Below, in pieces: positions 17,564-24,822 of a stretch of DNA of 27,897 nucleotides. The DNA comes from Acidobacteriota bacterium (GTDB taxonomy: Bacteria > Acidobacteriota > Terriglobia > Bryobacterales > Bryobacteraceae): positions 4,054 through 31,950 of the forward strand of contig QHXU01000001.1 of assembly GCA_003223065.1 (NCBI GenBank), given 5' to 3'. Numbering within the stretch: position 1 is the first letter of the stretch; the number at the start of each line of letters is the position of its first letter. The translations under genes and the position numbers were made by a program. The notes under the pieces are model-generated. The model was not told where the DNA came from. It saw only the letters and a program-made list of their open reading frames with translations, and did no database searches.

Positions 17564-19252
17564 TTAATTGGCCGGTAATTTTAAGCACGTCGCCGGCTCA
17601 ACGTTCGGGTTCACGATCCAGATCTGGCGCCCGGAAAAATACGCTGCCAGTTGAGCGTTGCGCTCCGGACCCAGGTCTCTCGCCCAAACGATCCGCGATG
17701 CGTCGATATCCGCGTCGTTGTATATCCATTGGAACAGATTCGTTGCTTCGGTTTTCGGCTTGACGAACACCAGATGTTTTCCGGGAAGCTGCTCGAGCAG
17801 CATGGTGATTCGCGCCTTGTTCATGTTGCCCTGCACCTTGCAGCACCAGGATTGAAAATTCCGCGCCTGCGTATAAGGCAGGCCCAGGTCTTGCGCTGCG
17901 ATTCGCAGGACCAGCACCAGGGCCATCGTGGCAGGCAGCAACGCGAGGATGGGCACCCGCGCCGCGCGAAGATGGCGGCAACATTCGACAACGATGGCCA
18001 CGATTAGCGCGGTAGCCGGCGCCAGGTAATGCGGCGACGCCGCGCCTTCAAGCAGGATCGCGCAGCCCGCGCCGGCTACCCCCGCGATCAGCATCCGCCG
18101 CCGGCGCCACACCCGCCCGATCATGAGCAGCGGAATCGTCAACACCGGACCCAGAAAAAATCGCCAATATTCCTGCAAGCGGAACGTCAGGTATTCGATG
18201 AAATCCAGCGGGCCGTCGACTTTTTCGCGCTCGCCCAGTTCGTACTCGTAGTAGCGCGCGAGCTCGATGTGCCGGTGCTCGATGCGCGGCGGAGGAGTCC
18301 AGGCCAGCGCCATCGGCCACCCGTAGGTCTTCTGGCTGATCTGGTAGGCCGTGACGAACGGACTTCCGGTGATGTGAGCGAAATAGACGCCGAGCCCGGC
18401 GAGACCGGCGCCCGCGACCAGTAACGCCGGAACGCCCATGGTCAACATCGCGAGCGCCCGGCTCCGCCGCTCCCAAGCGAGAACAGCGATGAACGGCACG
18501 CTGAGAAGCAGGCCCTCAAAAGGCCTCGTCGCGGCGAGAATCGCCAGACCGAGCCCGAACACGAATCCCTGCGAGAGAGAACGCACAGGAGTAGAGGCCG
18601 GGCGGCGGAGGCGAGCGAAGGCGCCTGCCACCAGCGCGCCCCCTATAGCCGCGAGGAATCCGCCGTGGTATGCGTTCACCCAATAACTGCCGATCGAGAA
18701 ACGCAGGGCCGCGAGCAGTACTCCGAACAGCGCCCAGCGCGCCGGCATCCAGCCGCGAAGCATCCAGTAAAGGACGGCGAGAAATGCTCCGCATTCGGCG
18801 AGGACACCCGCCCACGGGCCGCCAACCGCTTTCCAAGCCGCGGCGAGAATCACGGCGTGCCCCGGAAAATAGCTCGAGACGTAATGCGGTTGCTGGAGGA
18901 TGTGCAAGCTCTCGAAATGCTGCCAGAAAGGATGCGTGGGATTCGCCACGCGCCCATCGAGCAGCGTATCGGCGAGCAGCAGGTGGCTGAACTCGTCGGC
19001 GACCACAGGTACGGGCGCGGGAAGCAACGGCAATAACGCCACGCGCAGACAAACCGCGCCCGCGGCCAGCATCAGCGCCAGCATCCACGGGCGAACGGGC
19101 AGCTCGAATCGGCCGAATTGTGGCGGCCGCCAGCCGCGCTTCCAGGCCCACAGCCCGCCGGCGATCAGAACAATTTCCAGGAGATTGAAATCCTGCCGGA
19201 AACCCTGCCACAGGCCTCCCAGCGTCAACAGCAGGATTTCGAGCAGTCTCAT
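17564..19252 (-). CDS. GT39-like polytopic membrane glycosyltransferase
   Basis: 562 residues with about ten to twelve hydrophobic segments and a short soluble C-terminus. The first large extracytoplasmic loop contains Val-Ala-Asp-Glu-Phe-Ser-His (Asp86-Glu87), with Pro-Thr-His-Pro-Phe-Trp and Ser-Ser-Tyr-Phe-Pro-Gly-His further on. This is the arrangement of GT-C fold enzymes of the PMT/ArnT type, in which the acidic pair is catalytic and the donor is a polyprenyl-phosphate sugar. The acceptor is unknown. The start ATG 19252 is preceded by GAGGG almost without spacer. It is convergent with the VIT gene and 24 bases downstream of the small Cys-rich gene. Confidence 0.82.
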   Translation of the reverse strand: MRLLEILLLTLGGLWQGFRQDFNLLEIVLIAGGLWAWKRGWRPPQFGRFELPVRPWMLALMLAAGAVCLRVALLPLLPAPVPVVADEFSHLLLADTLLDGRVANPTHPFWQHFESLHILQQPHYVSSYFPGHAVILAAAWKAVGGPWAGVLAECGAFLAVLYWMLRGWMPARWALFGVLLAALRFSIGSYWVNAYHGGFLAAIGGALVAGAFARLRRPASTPVRSLSQGFVFGLGLAILAATRPFEGLLLSVPFIAVLAWERRSRALAMLTMGVPALLVAGAGLAGLGVYFAHITGSPFVTAYQISQKTYGWPMALAWTPPPRIEHRHIELARYYEYELGEREKVDGPLDFIEYLTFRLQEYWRFFLGPVLTIPLLMIGRVWRRRRMLIAGVAGAGCAILLEGAASPHYLAPATALIVAIVVECCRHLRAARVPILALLPATMALVLVLRIAAQDLGLPYTQARNFQSWCCKVQGNMNKARITMLLEQLPGKHLVFVKPKTEATNLFQWIYNDADIDASRIVWARDLGPERNAQLAAYFSGRQIWIVNPNVEPATCLKLPAN

Positions 19253-19276
19253 CCCTCGACAAATCGTCTGGGAGAC

Positions 19277-19471
19277 CTATTTTCCGCAGGTTTTCTTACA
19301 GATTTTCCTGTCTGCCCTGCACGACTTGCGTGCTTGTTTTGTTGTCGACCTGTTCTGACAGAACTGGTAATTGCTATCGCACCGGGCCTTGCACTGGCCC
19401 GCATTCCTGCTCCCGGCCTCGGCGGCGGGAAGAGCCACCGACAGAATGAGGCCGGCAATAACGAAGCGCAT
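19277..19471 (-). CDS. Small secreted Cys-rich protein (64 residues)
   Basis: A short but well supported gene. The first ~19 residues form a signal peptide ending in Ala-Glu-Ala. The mature part is about 45 residues, strongly basic, with six cysteines: Cys-Lys-Ala-Arg-Cys, then single cysteines in Phe-Cys, Ser-Cys and Ile-Cys, and a final Thr-Cys. This suggests three disulfide bonds in a small helical hairpin. A GGAGG Shine-Dalgarno (complement of 19481-19485) sits nine bases before the ATG, and a TACAAT -10 box (complement of 19493-19498) lies above it. I do not recognise the family and assign no function. Antimicrobial or binding roles are guesses from composition only. Confidence 0.75.
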   Translation of the reverse strand: MRFVIAGLILSVALPAAEAGSRNAGQCKARCDSNYQFCQNRSTTKQARKSCRADRKICKKTCGK

Positions 19472-19492
19472 CAGGAAAATCCTCCGCTGTCT

Positions 19493-19498
19493 ATTGTA
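19493..19498 (-). promoter_or_regulatory. Probable -10 box for the small Cys-rich gene
   Basis: On the minus strand the sequence reads TACAAT, five of six matches to TATAAT, about 22 bases upstream of the ATG. No clear -35 element is visible at 17 bases. The gap between this gene and the upstream PL22-like stop is 63 bases. Confidence 0.45.
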
Positions 19499-19534
19499 TC
19501 CCGAACACTCCGGACTTCTCCCCTTTTTTCTCCC

Positions 19535-20644
19535 TTAGTACGCTTCCGTTTCCGACACCAGCCTGTCCACGGTCACGCTATAAATTGCCGGCTTGCCGTG
19601 CTGATCGCTCGCGAAGAAAACGTGCTGGCTGTTGGGCGAGAAGATCGGCGCCACCATGTGCGGGTCGCTCGCGTGGTGCTCGGCCAGCGTCAGCTCGCGC
19701 CTGACGACGCGCACCAGGAGGAGCACATGCGGCGAGGCCTTGCTGCCGCTCGCGCCGACAAATACGCTGGCATCGGCATTGCGCCCGAAGTGGACGAACT
19801 GCGTTGTGTTCGCGATGGCCTTGTCCTCGTTGGTGTCCGGCGTAAACTCGCGGAGGTTATGCAGCTTGTGGGGATCGTCCGGATAGTTCAGGTAAAGCAC
19901 GGAGCGCCCGTCCGGACTCCACAGCGCCGGACCGGTTCCGCCTTCGGCCAGTCGCAGGCGATAGTTCTGCTGCGCATCGTAATTCGCCAGCCAGATAGCG
20001 CTGCCACGCCGGTAGAGAACCGACGCGCGCCGCGGGCGCGGAATCGGGTCCCGGATTTCTTCTTCGCACTCCGCTAGCGTGACCGCCGTGCCCGCACTCA
20101 TATTTACCAACTGCAACCGGCTGTGCGAGCCCTTGCGCTCCACCAGGGCCGAGAACAAACCATCTTCGGCCACGCTCAATCCGTGGCTCTCCTCGAATTC
20201 GTCGGGGGTCCGGTAAATCTCGCGCGGCCGAAGGCTCGACAGGCTGGCCGACACTAATCGCCCGCCATCCAGGTAGCAGAACCCGCGGTCGTCGCTGAAC
20301 AAAGTAAGCGAGAACGGATCGAGTGCGCTTGCATCGGTGAGTTGGCGCGACTGGCCCGATTTCAGATCCATCCGGAACGCTTCGAAGCGGCCGGAAATAT
20401 CGGAGGCGTACACGAGAGAATTGCTGCGCCGCGAGATCGCGCGCGCGAAAAAGGATGGCAAATGACTGGTGTGCGCAGGATCAGTGAGGCGATAGACGGG
20501 AAACTCGGTGGTGGGATCAGGATAGCGGGTGACAGCCGAAGGAACAAGCCTTCCTCTTCCAGTGTCTACCGCGAAGCAAGCCGCCGGCAGCGAGGCGAGA
20601 AACCAGCGCCGCGTACGCGCCGGAGCGCGGCTCGCTTGGCCCAT
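19535..20644 (-). CDS. Exported PL22-like (oligogalacturonate-lyase-like) beta-propeller protein
   Basis: 369 residues. The N-terminus has Thr-Arg-Arg-Trp-Phe-Leu followed by a hydrophobic stretch, a likely Tat export signal. The rest is a WD40/TolB-type beta-propeller with repeated blades such as Ser-Leu-Val-Tyr-Ala-Ser-Asp, Ser-Pro-Asp-Gly-Arg-Ser-Val-Leu-Tyr and Phe-Phe-Ala-Ser-Asp. The opening Val-Tyr-Arg-Leu-Thr-Asp-Pro plus Gly-Gln-Ser-Arg-Gln-Leu-Thr-Asp resembles oligogalacturonate lyases, which break unsaturated pectin fragments. I cannot confirm the catalytic histidine and metal ligands, so lyase activity is open; a plain sugar-binding propeller is the alternative. It lies 12 bases behind the DUF3500 gene and is clearly in one operon with it. 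Confidence 0.7.
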   Translation of the reverse strand: MGQASRAPARTRRWFLASLPAACFAVDTGRGRLVPSAVTRYPDPTTEFPVYRLTDPAHTSHLPSFFARAISRRSNSLVYASDISGRFEAFRMDLKSGQSRQLTDASALDPFSLTLFSDDRGFCYLDGGRLVSASLSSLRPREIYRTPDEFEESHGLSVAEDGLFSALVERKGSHSRLQLVNMSAGTAVTLAECEEEIRDPIPRPRRASVLYRRGSAIWLANYDAQQNYRLRLAEGGTGPALWSPDGRSVLYLNYPDDPHKLHNLREFTPDTNEDKAIANTTQFVHFGRNADASVFVGASGSKASPHVLLLVRVVRRELTLAEHHASDPHMVAPIFSPNSQHVFFASDQHGKPAIYSVTVDRLVSETEAY

Positions 20645-20656
20645 ACCTGGATGGTA

Positions 20657-21676
20657 TCACCTGTGGCTGGTCTTGTAATGCTCGCCGAGCAGATCCAGTC
20701 CGAAATCGCCTTCAAAATCGCGCCAGACGCTGTGAATATGATTCGCGTTGTTCTGAGTGTCATCGTACTCGATCAGAAACAGCGGCGTCTGGATGCGGTA
20801 GTAGTGCGGGTCGCCGCGCTCGATGCCGCCGGCCCACGCGAAATAAAGATTGTTCTGGCTCTTGTGAAACTGCTCAAGCCGGGCCTCGGCCACTGGAGCG
20901 GGGAAGGTGTTCGCGTACTCCGTGACCAGCTCGCCCAGGATCTCCTTCTGCTTCGCGGTCAGTTTGGAATAGGGCAGCCCGCTCGGCTGTCCAGTGAGCG
21001 CCGCCTTGCGCGACGCGGCCGTGATGATGTCGGGATAGGCTTTCTTATCGACGATCGCCGTGGCCCTCTGGTCTTCGGCCAGCGATTGAATCAGCGCGCG
21101 CCCCAGGTCCTCTTCGCGCTTCAGCGCGCGCAGGCCGGCACGCGGTCCTTCGCGCACTTCGGCGGGGTTGGCGCCGAAGAAATTGGGGCTCGACGCAACT
21201 CTTCCGTTCACAATGGTGAAGTTCAGGCTGATGTGGTGCCCTTCCACGCGATAGCCCCAGGTGCCCGACTCCGATGGCTCGCCGAAGACGCTGAAGTAAT
21301 ATTTCTCCGGATCACGCTCCGGTCCTTTGCCCTGCTCGATCGAGCGCAGAACCTCTTCGAGACTCATGATCGTGTGAGCCTTAATCACGCCCTGCTGGCT
21401 GAGACCCGCCGAGAGCAGCGCGTGAGCCAGCTGCTTTTGCGACGGTGTCATGTCGCGAAGCGCGAGCCCCTTGCGCTCGCGTGGGATGAAGTGCCAGTTC
21501 ATCCGCTCTTCGACGGTGAACGAGAAGGTGGCACGAGCCTTCTGCTCCGGTGTGAGCGATGCCAGGAACGCCTTGGCCGCATCGGACATCACCACGGGGG
21601 GATTCAGGCGGGTGTAGGCTGCCATGAGCAGTACCACGCCTGCGGAAACCAACAGCAGACGCTTCCAGTGGCGCAT
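20657..21676 (-). CDS. DUF3500 domain protein, exported or membrane-anchored
   Basis: 339 residues with an N-terminal hydrophobic segment (signal or anchor) and then a full DUF3500 domain. Family features visible are Trp-His-Phe-Ile-Pro-Arg-Glu-Arg-Lys-Gly at about 61-70, the run of Leu-Leu-Ser-Ala-Gly-Leu-Ser, Gly-His-His-Ile-Ser-Leu-Asn-Phe at about residue 147, and near the C-terminus Glu-Tyr-Asp-Asp-Thr-Gln-Asn-Asn-Ala-Asn-His-Ile-His. The conserved histidines and acidic residues suggest metal binding, but the function of the family is unknown. It is first in a two-gene operon with the PL22-like propeller. Confidence 0.88.
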   Translation of the reverse strand: MRHWKRLLLVSAGVVLLMAAYTRLNPPVVMSDAAKAFLASLTPEQKARATFSFTVEERMNWHFIPRERKGLALRDMTPSQKQLAHALLSAGLSQQGVIKAHTIMSLEEVLRSIEQGKGPERDPEKYYFSVFGEPSESGTWGYRVEGHHISLNFTIVNGRVASSPNFFGANPAEVREGPRAGLRALKREEDLGRALIQSLAEDQRATAIVDKKAYPDIITAASRKAALTGQPSGLPYSKLTAKQKEILGELVTEYANTFPAPVAEARLEQFHKSQNNLYFAWAGGIERGDPHYYRIQTPLFLIEYDDTQNNANHIHSVWRDFEGDFGLDLLGEHYKTSHR

Positions 21677-21704
21677 AATCGCACCCAGTGTATCAGCGCG
21701 TGGA

Positions 21705-22592
21705 TCAGAAGGGAAGGTCCGATTGTGTACTTGGCTGCAACACCGCGGAGCGAGTCAGGTACGGATGGGGATTCACGGGGCTGCCTCCGACACGCACCTC
21801 GAAATGCAGGTGGGGCGAGGTTACCCGGCCCGTGTCGCCCGAGGCTCCCAGAACCTCGCCACGCCGGATCTCCTGGCCGGCGACAACTTCGAACCGTGAG
21901 AGGTGCGCGTACCAGGTGCGCATCCCGTTGCCGTGGTCGATGATCACCAGCTTCCCGTAGCGGCCCGAGAACTCGGCGGAGTAAACGATCCCGTCAGCGG
22001 CGGCGTGAACCGGCGTACCCATGGAAGCCGAAATGTCGACTCCCGTGTGGAAGGCGCCTTCGCCCGAGAACGGGTCCTGGCGCTCACCGAACCGGCTCAG
22101 GAGGCGTCCGTTCACCGGCCAGATCGTGGGAATCAGGTTCTTCTGCCAGCTCCTGGCGTAGGTATGGTGAAGCCGTGAAAAGCTTGCCGACTTGAGAAAA
22201 TTATATTCCTCGATGGACTCCGTATAGCTCGGAACCAGCCGGCCCGCTTCGGCGAGGTCTTCGGTGCCCTCCAACCTGCGCTTGAGCCCCAGCGCCATGC
22301 TCACTTCGCTGGCCATCAATTGCAGCGATGCAAGCTGTTCCTGTTTCTGATTGTTCTCCCTCTGCAATGCCTGATACTTGCTGCGAAGCGTGTCGACCTC
22401 GCTTCGTAAGGAATTGTAATTCGCTACCTTCCAGGTCATGCGAAGGTAGCTTGAAACCATGCCAAACAGGGAGAAGGAGCCGCATAGTGCCAGAATCAGA
22501 ATGAGATAGAAGGCTTGATGAGGGATCTGGATACGCCGGAGGCGTCCATGCAGAGAATGAGCGAGGACGACAACGAAGTAGTGCTGCTTCAT
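21705..22592 (-). CDS. Membrane-anchored M23 (LytM-type) peptidase with coiled coil
   Basis: About 295 residues from ATG 22592. A short basic N-terminus precedes one membrane helix (about residues 28-50), then a coiled coil (about 60-110), a linker, and a C-terminal LytM domain. The zinc ligands are in His-Thr-Gly-Val-Asp-Ile-Ser and in the His-Leu-His-Phe-Glu-Val motif, so the domain looks catalytically complete rather than an EnvC-like inactive copy. Enzymes of this layout cut peptidoglycan cross-links in the periplasm. ATG 22592 has GAGGAG close upstream, whereas an in-frame TTG at 22607 does not fit as well. A TTGACA promoter is placed about 110 bases upstream. Confidence 0.92.
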   Translation of the reverse strand: MKQHYFVVVLAHSLHGRLRRIQIPHQAFYLILILALCGSFSLFGMVSSYLRMTWKVANYNSLRSEVDTLRSKYQALQRENNQKQEQLASLQLMASEVSMALGLKRRLEGTEDLAEAGRLVPSYTESIEEYNFLKSASFSRLHHTYARSWQKNLIPTIWPVNGRLLSRFGERQDPFSGEGAFHTGVDISASMGTPVHAAADGIVYSAEFSGRYGKLVIIDHGNGMRTWYAHLSRFEVVAGQEIRRGEVLGASGDTGRVTSPHLHFEVRVGGSPVNPHPYLTRSAVLQPSTQSDLPF

Positions 22593-22703
22593 CAATCTCC
22601 TCAACAATTAATTCGGCCACGTCCCCCGAAAGCATTACAGTACGGGTCGCGAGCCGGAGAACCTAACGGGTAGTAAGAGAAACGGAATAATTAATGACTT
22701 GTC

Positions 22704-22733
22704 AGGATAACGGAAATCGCCACGAGGTGTCAA
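22704..22733 (-). promoter_or_regulatory. Probable sigma-70 promoter for the M23 peptidase gene
   Basis: On the minus strand a perfect TTGACA (complement of 22728-22733) is followed after 18 bases by TATCCT (complement of 22704-22709), four of six matches to TATAAT. It lies in the 193-base gap upstream of the peptidase start; I see nothing else defined in that gap except the G/C hairpin at 22774-22793. Confidence 0.45.
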
Positions 22734-22773
22734 GGTTACACTTAGGCTACGCGGCAGCTTAACGTTCGACAGC

Positions 22774-22793
22774 CACCCCCTGCAATTAGGGGG
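22774..22793 (-). repeat. Small G/C inverted repeat around the stop of the coiled-coil gene
   Basis: CCCCCT and AGGGGG pair around a six-base loop, and the TAA stop of the small coiled-coil gene lies at the loop edge. No T-run follows on the minus strand, so it does not look like a standard Rho-independent terminator; it could still protect the mRNA end. Confidence 0.4.
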
Positions 22794-23022
22794 CGGTCCG
22801 GTGGCCATTCGATTCAACATTTTGGCCCTCGATTCTATCGAGGTATTGCTCGTTTGCCGTGTCGTACTGAACTCGGGCTTCGTCGACTCGCCTCCGCTGT
22901 TTCTCCAGTTCAGGACTCCCTTCCACGGATCGCTCCCTAAGGGTATTAAGCAACTGGAGTTCGTTCCTCCAGTTTTTCAACGCCAATTCACGGCTTCGTT
23001 TTGCTTGCTGGATGTTCGGCAC
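22786..23022 (-). CDS. Small coiled-coil protein of unknown function (78 residues)
   Basis: The likely start is GTG 23022, nine bases after a CGGAGG Shine-Dalgarno; GTG 23043 is the first possible codon after an in-frame TGA. The product is rich in Arg, Glu, Gln and Leu, with Trp-Arg-Asn-Glu-Leu-Gln-Leu-Leu-Asn and Glu-Lys-Gln-Arg-Arg-Arg-Val-Asp-Glu-Ala heptad-like spacing, so a helical coiled coil is expected. No signal peptide or membrane helix. I do not recognise the family. It could pair with the coiled coil of the downstream M23 peptidase, but that is only a neighbour argument, and a separate promoter lies between them. Confidence 0.5.
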   Translation of the reverse strand: MPNIQQAKRSRELALKNWRNELQLLNTLRERSVEGSPELEKQRRRVDEARVQYDTANEQYLDRIEGQNVESNGHRTAP

Positions 23023-23153
23023 TCTTTGTTGCCTCCGCTGCACGTCTCATCCCAGGAACCTAGTCCGCACGTCGCCTGCCAAAACACACCGCCTCTTAGG
23101 CGATCGTTTGGGCACGCCAGATGCGGATCAAGCAAGGACCCAGGAGGTCGTCT

Positions 23154-23714
23154 ATGAAACACAGGCTTCTCGTCATTGCTCCGCTGGTCGCGATTGGGCT
23201 TTCGTGGGCGCAATCGCCGCTTGAAACGTTAGACGCAAAAAAAATCGTTCCGTATGTGCCGACCACGCCGGAAGTTGTTTCAGCGATGCTGAAACTGGCG
23301 AACGTGACAAAAAATGACACTGTCATAGACCTCGGATGCGGTGATGGGCGCATCGTTATAGCAGCCGCCAAGGACTTTGGGGCTCACGGCATCGGCATCG
23401 ACATCGATCCGCAGCGCATCCAGGAGGCGAACGAGAATGCAGGCAAGGCGGGTGTGACCGGCCTGGTAGAATTTCGCCAGCAGGATTTTTTTGACGCGAA
23501 TATCAGTAAGGCGTCGGTCGTGACTCTCTACCTGTTGTCGAGCGTGAACCTGAAGCTTCGCCCGAAACTGCTCAACGAGCTGAAGCCCGGCACCCGCGTC
23601 GTGTCGCATAGCTTCGATATGGGCGACTGGAAGCCTGACAGAATTGCGGAGGTGGAAGGGCGCAAGATCTACCTCTGGATCATCCCGGCGAAATCCGCGG
23701 CACGCAAGTTCTGA
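23154..23714 (+). CDS. Class I SAM-dependent methyltransferase with signal peptide
   Basis: 186 residues from ATG 23154, which follows a perfect AGGAGG at six bases, so the start is certain. The N-terminus is a signal peptide (hydrophobic core then Trp-Ala-Gln-Ser). Then come Tyr-Val-Pro-Thr-Thr-Pro-Glu-Val-Val and a classic SAM site: Val-Ile-Asp-Leu-Gly-Cys-Gly-Asp-Gly-Arg (motif I) and Gly-Ile-Asp-Ile-Asp-Pro (end of strand two). Similar exported-looking methyltransferases with a Tyr-Val-Pro-Thr lead-in are common in soil bacteria; their substrate is unproven. How SAM would be available outside the cytoplasm is unclear, so the segment may instead be a membrane anchor facing inward. Confidence 0.88.
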   Translation: MKHRLLVIAPLVAIGLSWAQSPLETLDAKKIVPYVPTTPEVVSAMLKLANVTKNDTVIDLGCGDGRIVIAAAKDFGAHGIGIDIDPQRIQEANENAGKAGVTGLVEFRQQDFFDANISKASVVTLYLLSSVNLKLRPKLLNELKPGTRVVSHSFDMGDWKPDRIAEVEGRKIYLWIIPAKSAARKF

Positions 23715-23792
23715 TCTGCCTTCGGCGCGCCGAGCGCAAGGAGCTTGGGGAACCTTCTCCGCTTCAGCAGTGTCCAAGAGACCGAGGAAACC

Positions 23793-24185
23793 ATGTCACT
23801 GGGTCGCAGCCTTGGTCGTCACCCGGACCTTAATGTGACTCCGCTGATCGACGTATTGCTCGTTCTCCTGATCATCTTCATGGTCATCACGCCGTCGCTG
23901 TCCACGGGCATGCAAGCGCTCGTGCCTCAACCACCGGATCAAGAAAAACCGGCGCCGAGGGACGACATCGTCATCACCGTCCTGGGAGACCGAACAGTGC
24001 GGGTCAACCAGGAACCCGTGGCGTTGGCAGACTTGGACGAAAAGTTAAGAGTGCTCTTCAAGAACGCTACCAACCATGTCATTTTCGTGAGAGGACAAAA
24101 GGATCTCGATTTTCGTCAGGTCGTCGAGGTAATCGATATCGCCAAAGGCGCGGGGCTGGACAGGGTTGCATTGATGACGCAGTGA
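23793..24185 (+). CDS. ExbD/TolR-family biopolymer transport protein (orphan)
   Basis: 130 residues from ATG 23793, which has GAGGAAA just upstream. A short cytoplasmic N-terminus with Leu-Asn-Val-Thr-Pro-Leu-Ile-Asp-Val contains the membrane aspartate essential for proton use in ExbD/TolR, followed by one membrane helix and a periplasmic domain. The family works with ExbB/TolQ and TonB/TolA to power outer-membrane transport. None of these partners is in the window, so it must pair with proteins encoded elsewhere. It sits 78 bases after the methyltransferase gene; the two may be in one transcript. Confidence 0.93.
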   Translation: MSLGRSLGRHPDLNVTPLIDVLLVLLIIFMVITPSLSTGMQALVPQPPDQEKPAPRDDIVITVLGDRTVRVNQEPVALADLDEKLRVLFKNATNHVIFVRGQKDLDFRQVVEVIDIAKGAGLDRVALMTQ

Positions 24186-24418
24186 CTCTGGGCGGTGGAA
24201 CCACTCCATCGTGCTCCCAATTACGCCGGTGGGTGGACCGTTACGAGTACGACTTGACTCACGGGACCACGCTCGATTGCCAGTGAGTCGCGTTTGGCGC
24301 TATGGTTGCCGGGCGGGGTGAGACTCAGCAACGCCGTCTGGACAGAGAGACGATGAGCGCAACCAAATCCTACGAAAAGATTATGCCATCGGAGAGACGC
24401 TCTGTACGAAGGCGCAGC
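24186..24418. other. Intergenic region upstream of padR, no gene recognised
   Basis: Between exbD and the padR operator. It contains a 7-base inverted repeat (GACTCAC at 24256-24262 and GTGAGTC at 24283-24289) with a 20-base loop and a 27-codon open frame (24353-24436) that runs into the operator. Neither is convincing as a feature. I see no terminator. Confidence 0.4.
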
Positions 24419-24470
24419 CCTTTGGACATTCCATAGGAGAGTTTGCTATCTTATATGCAATGTCCAAAGG
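24419..24470 (+). promoter_or_regulatory. padR promoter and perfect 12-bp inverted repeat (likely operator)
   Basis: CCTTTGGACATT (24419-24430) and AATGTCCAAAGG (24459-24470) are exact reverse complements, 28 bases apart. The left arm contains TTGGAC, a possible -35 element; TATCTT at 24447-24452 is a possible -10; the right arm covers the predicted transcription start and the padR ATG at 24460. PadR repressors commonly bind palindromes containing ATGT/ACAT at their own promoters, so autoregulation is the obvious reading. There is no Shine-Dalgarno at useful distance, so the mRNA may be leaderless. Confidence 0.65.
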
Positions 24471-24810
24471 AAGGCGCGCCAAAAACACCAGGTCCGAGGT
24501 GCTCCAGGGCACACTGGACCTGATGATTTTGAAGACGCTACAGGCAATGGGGCCGCTGCACGGATTCGGAATTGCGCGCCGGCTGGAGCTGTTGAGTCAA
24601 GACGTGCTCCACCTCAACGAAGGCACCGTGTACACCTCCTTGCTGAGGATGCAGCAGGCGGGATGGATTGCCGCCGAATGGGGCGCTTCCGAGAATAACC
24701 GCAAAGCGAAATTCTACTCGATAACCAAGGCCGGTATCCGGCAGTTGGCGAAGGAGACCGAGGACTGGGAGCGGATTTCCGGAGTGATCGGCCGGGTGCT
24801 GACAACTTGA
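24460..24810 (+). CDS. PadR family transcriptional regulator
   Basis: 116 residues. The winged-helix domain begins at Leu-Gln-Gly-Thr-Leu-Asp-Leu-Met-Ile-Leu, the family hallmark, with His-Gly-Phe-Gly-Ile-Ala-Arg-Arg in the recognition region, Glu-Gly-Thr-Val-Tyr-Thr-Ser-Leu in the wing region and Lys-Ala-Lys-Phe-Tyr-Ser-Ile-Thr at the end of the wing. A C-terminal helix for dimerisation ends the protein, as in short PadR-s2 members. Such regulators usually precede ADOP-type permeases in Acidobacteriota and are thought to repress them. The gene lies 12 bases before the permease and starts within the inverted repeat described separately. Confidence 0.95.
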   Translation: MSKGRRAKNTRSEVLQGTLDLMILKTLQAMGPLHGFGIARRLELLSQDVLHLNEGTVYTSLLRMQQAGWIAAEWGASENNRKAKFYSITKAGIRQLAKETEDWERISGVIGRVLTT

Positions 24811-24822
24811 GGGCCAGAACTA

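Noticed and set aside
20342..21943. 533-codon plus-strand open frame
   Set aside because: Antisense to the PL22-like, DUF3500 and M23 genes, all of which have clear domains; no domain or start signal in the shadow.
23090..23102. Hairpin CGCCT-CTT-AGGCG upstream of the methyltransferase gene
   Set aside because: Five-base stem with no T-run; too weak to call a terminator or operator.
24256..24289. 7-bp inverted repeat GACTCAC/GTGAGTC
   Set aside because: Short arms, 20-base loop and no T-run; likely chance.
24353..24436. 27-codon open frame upstream of padR
   Set aside because: It has only a weak ribosome site and stops inside the inverted repeat; nothing shows it is translated, though a leader peptide is conceivable.
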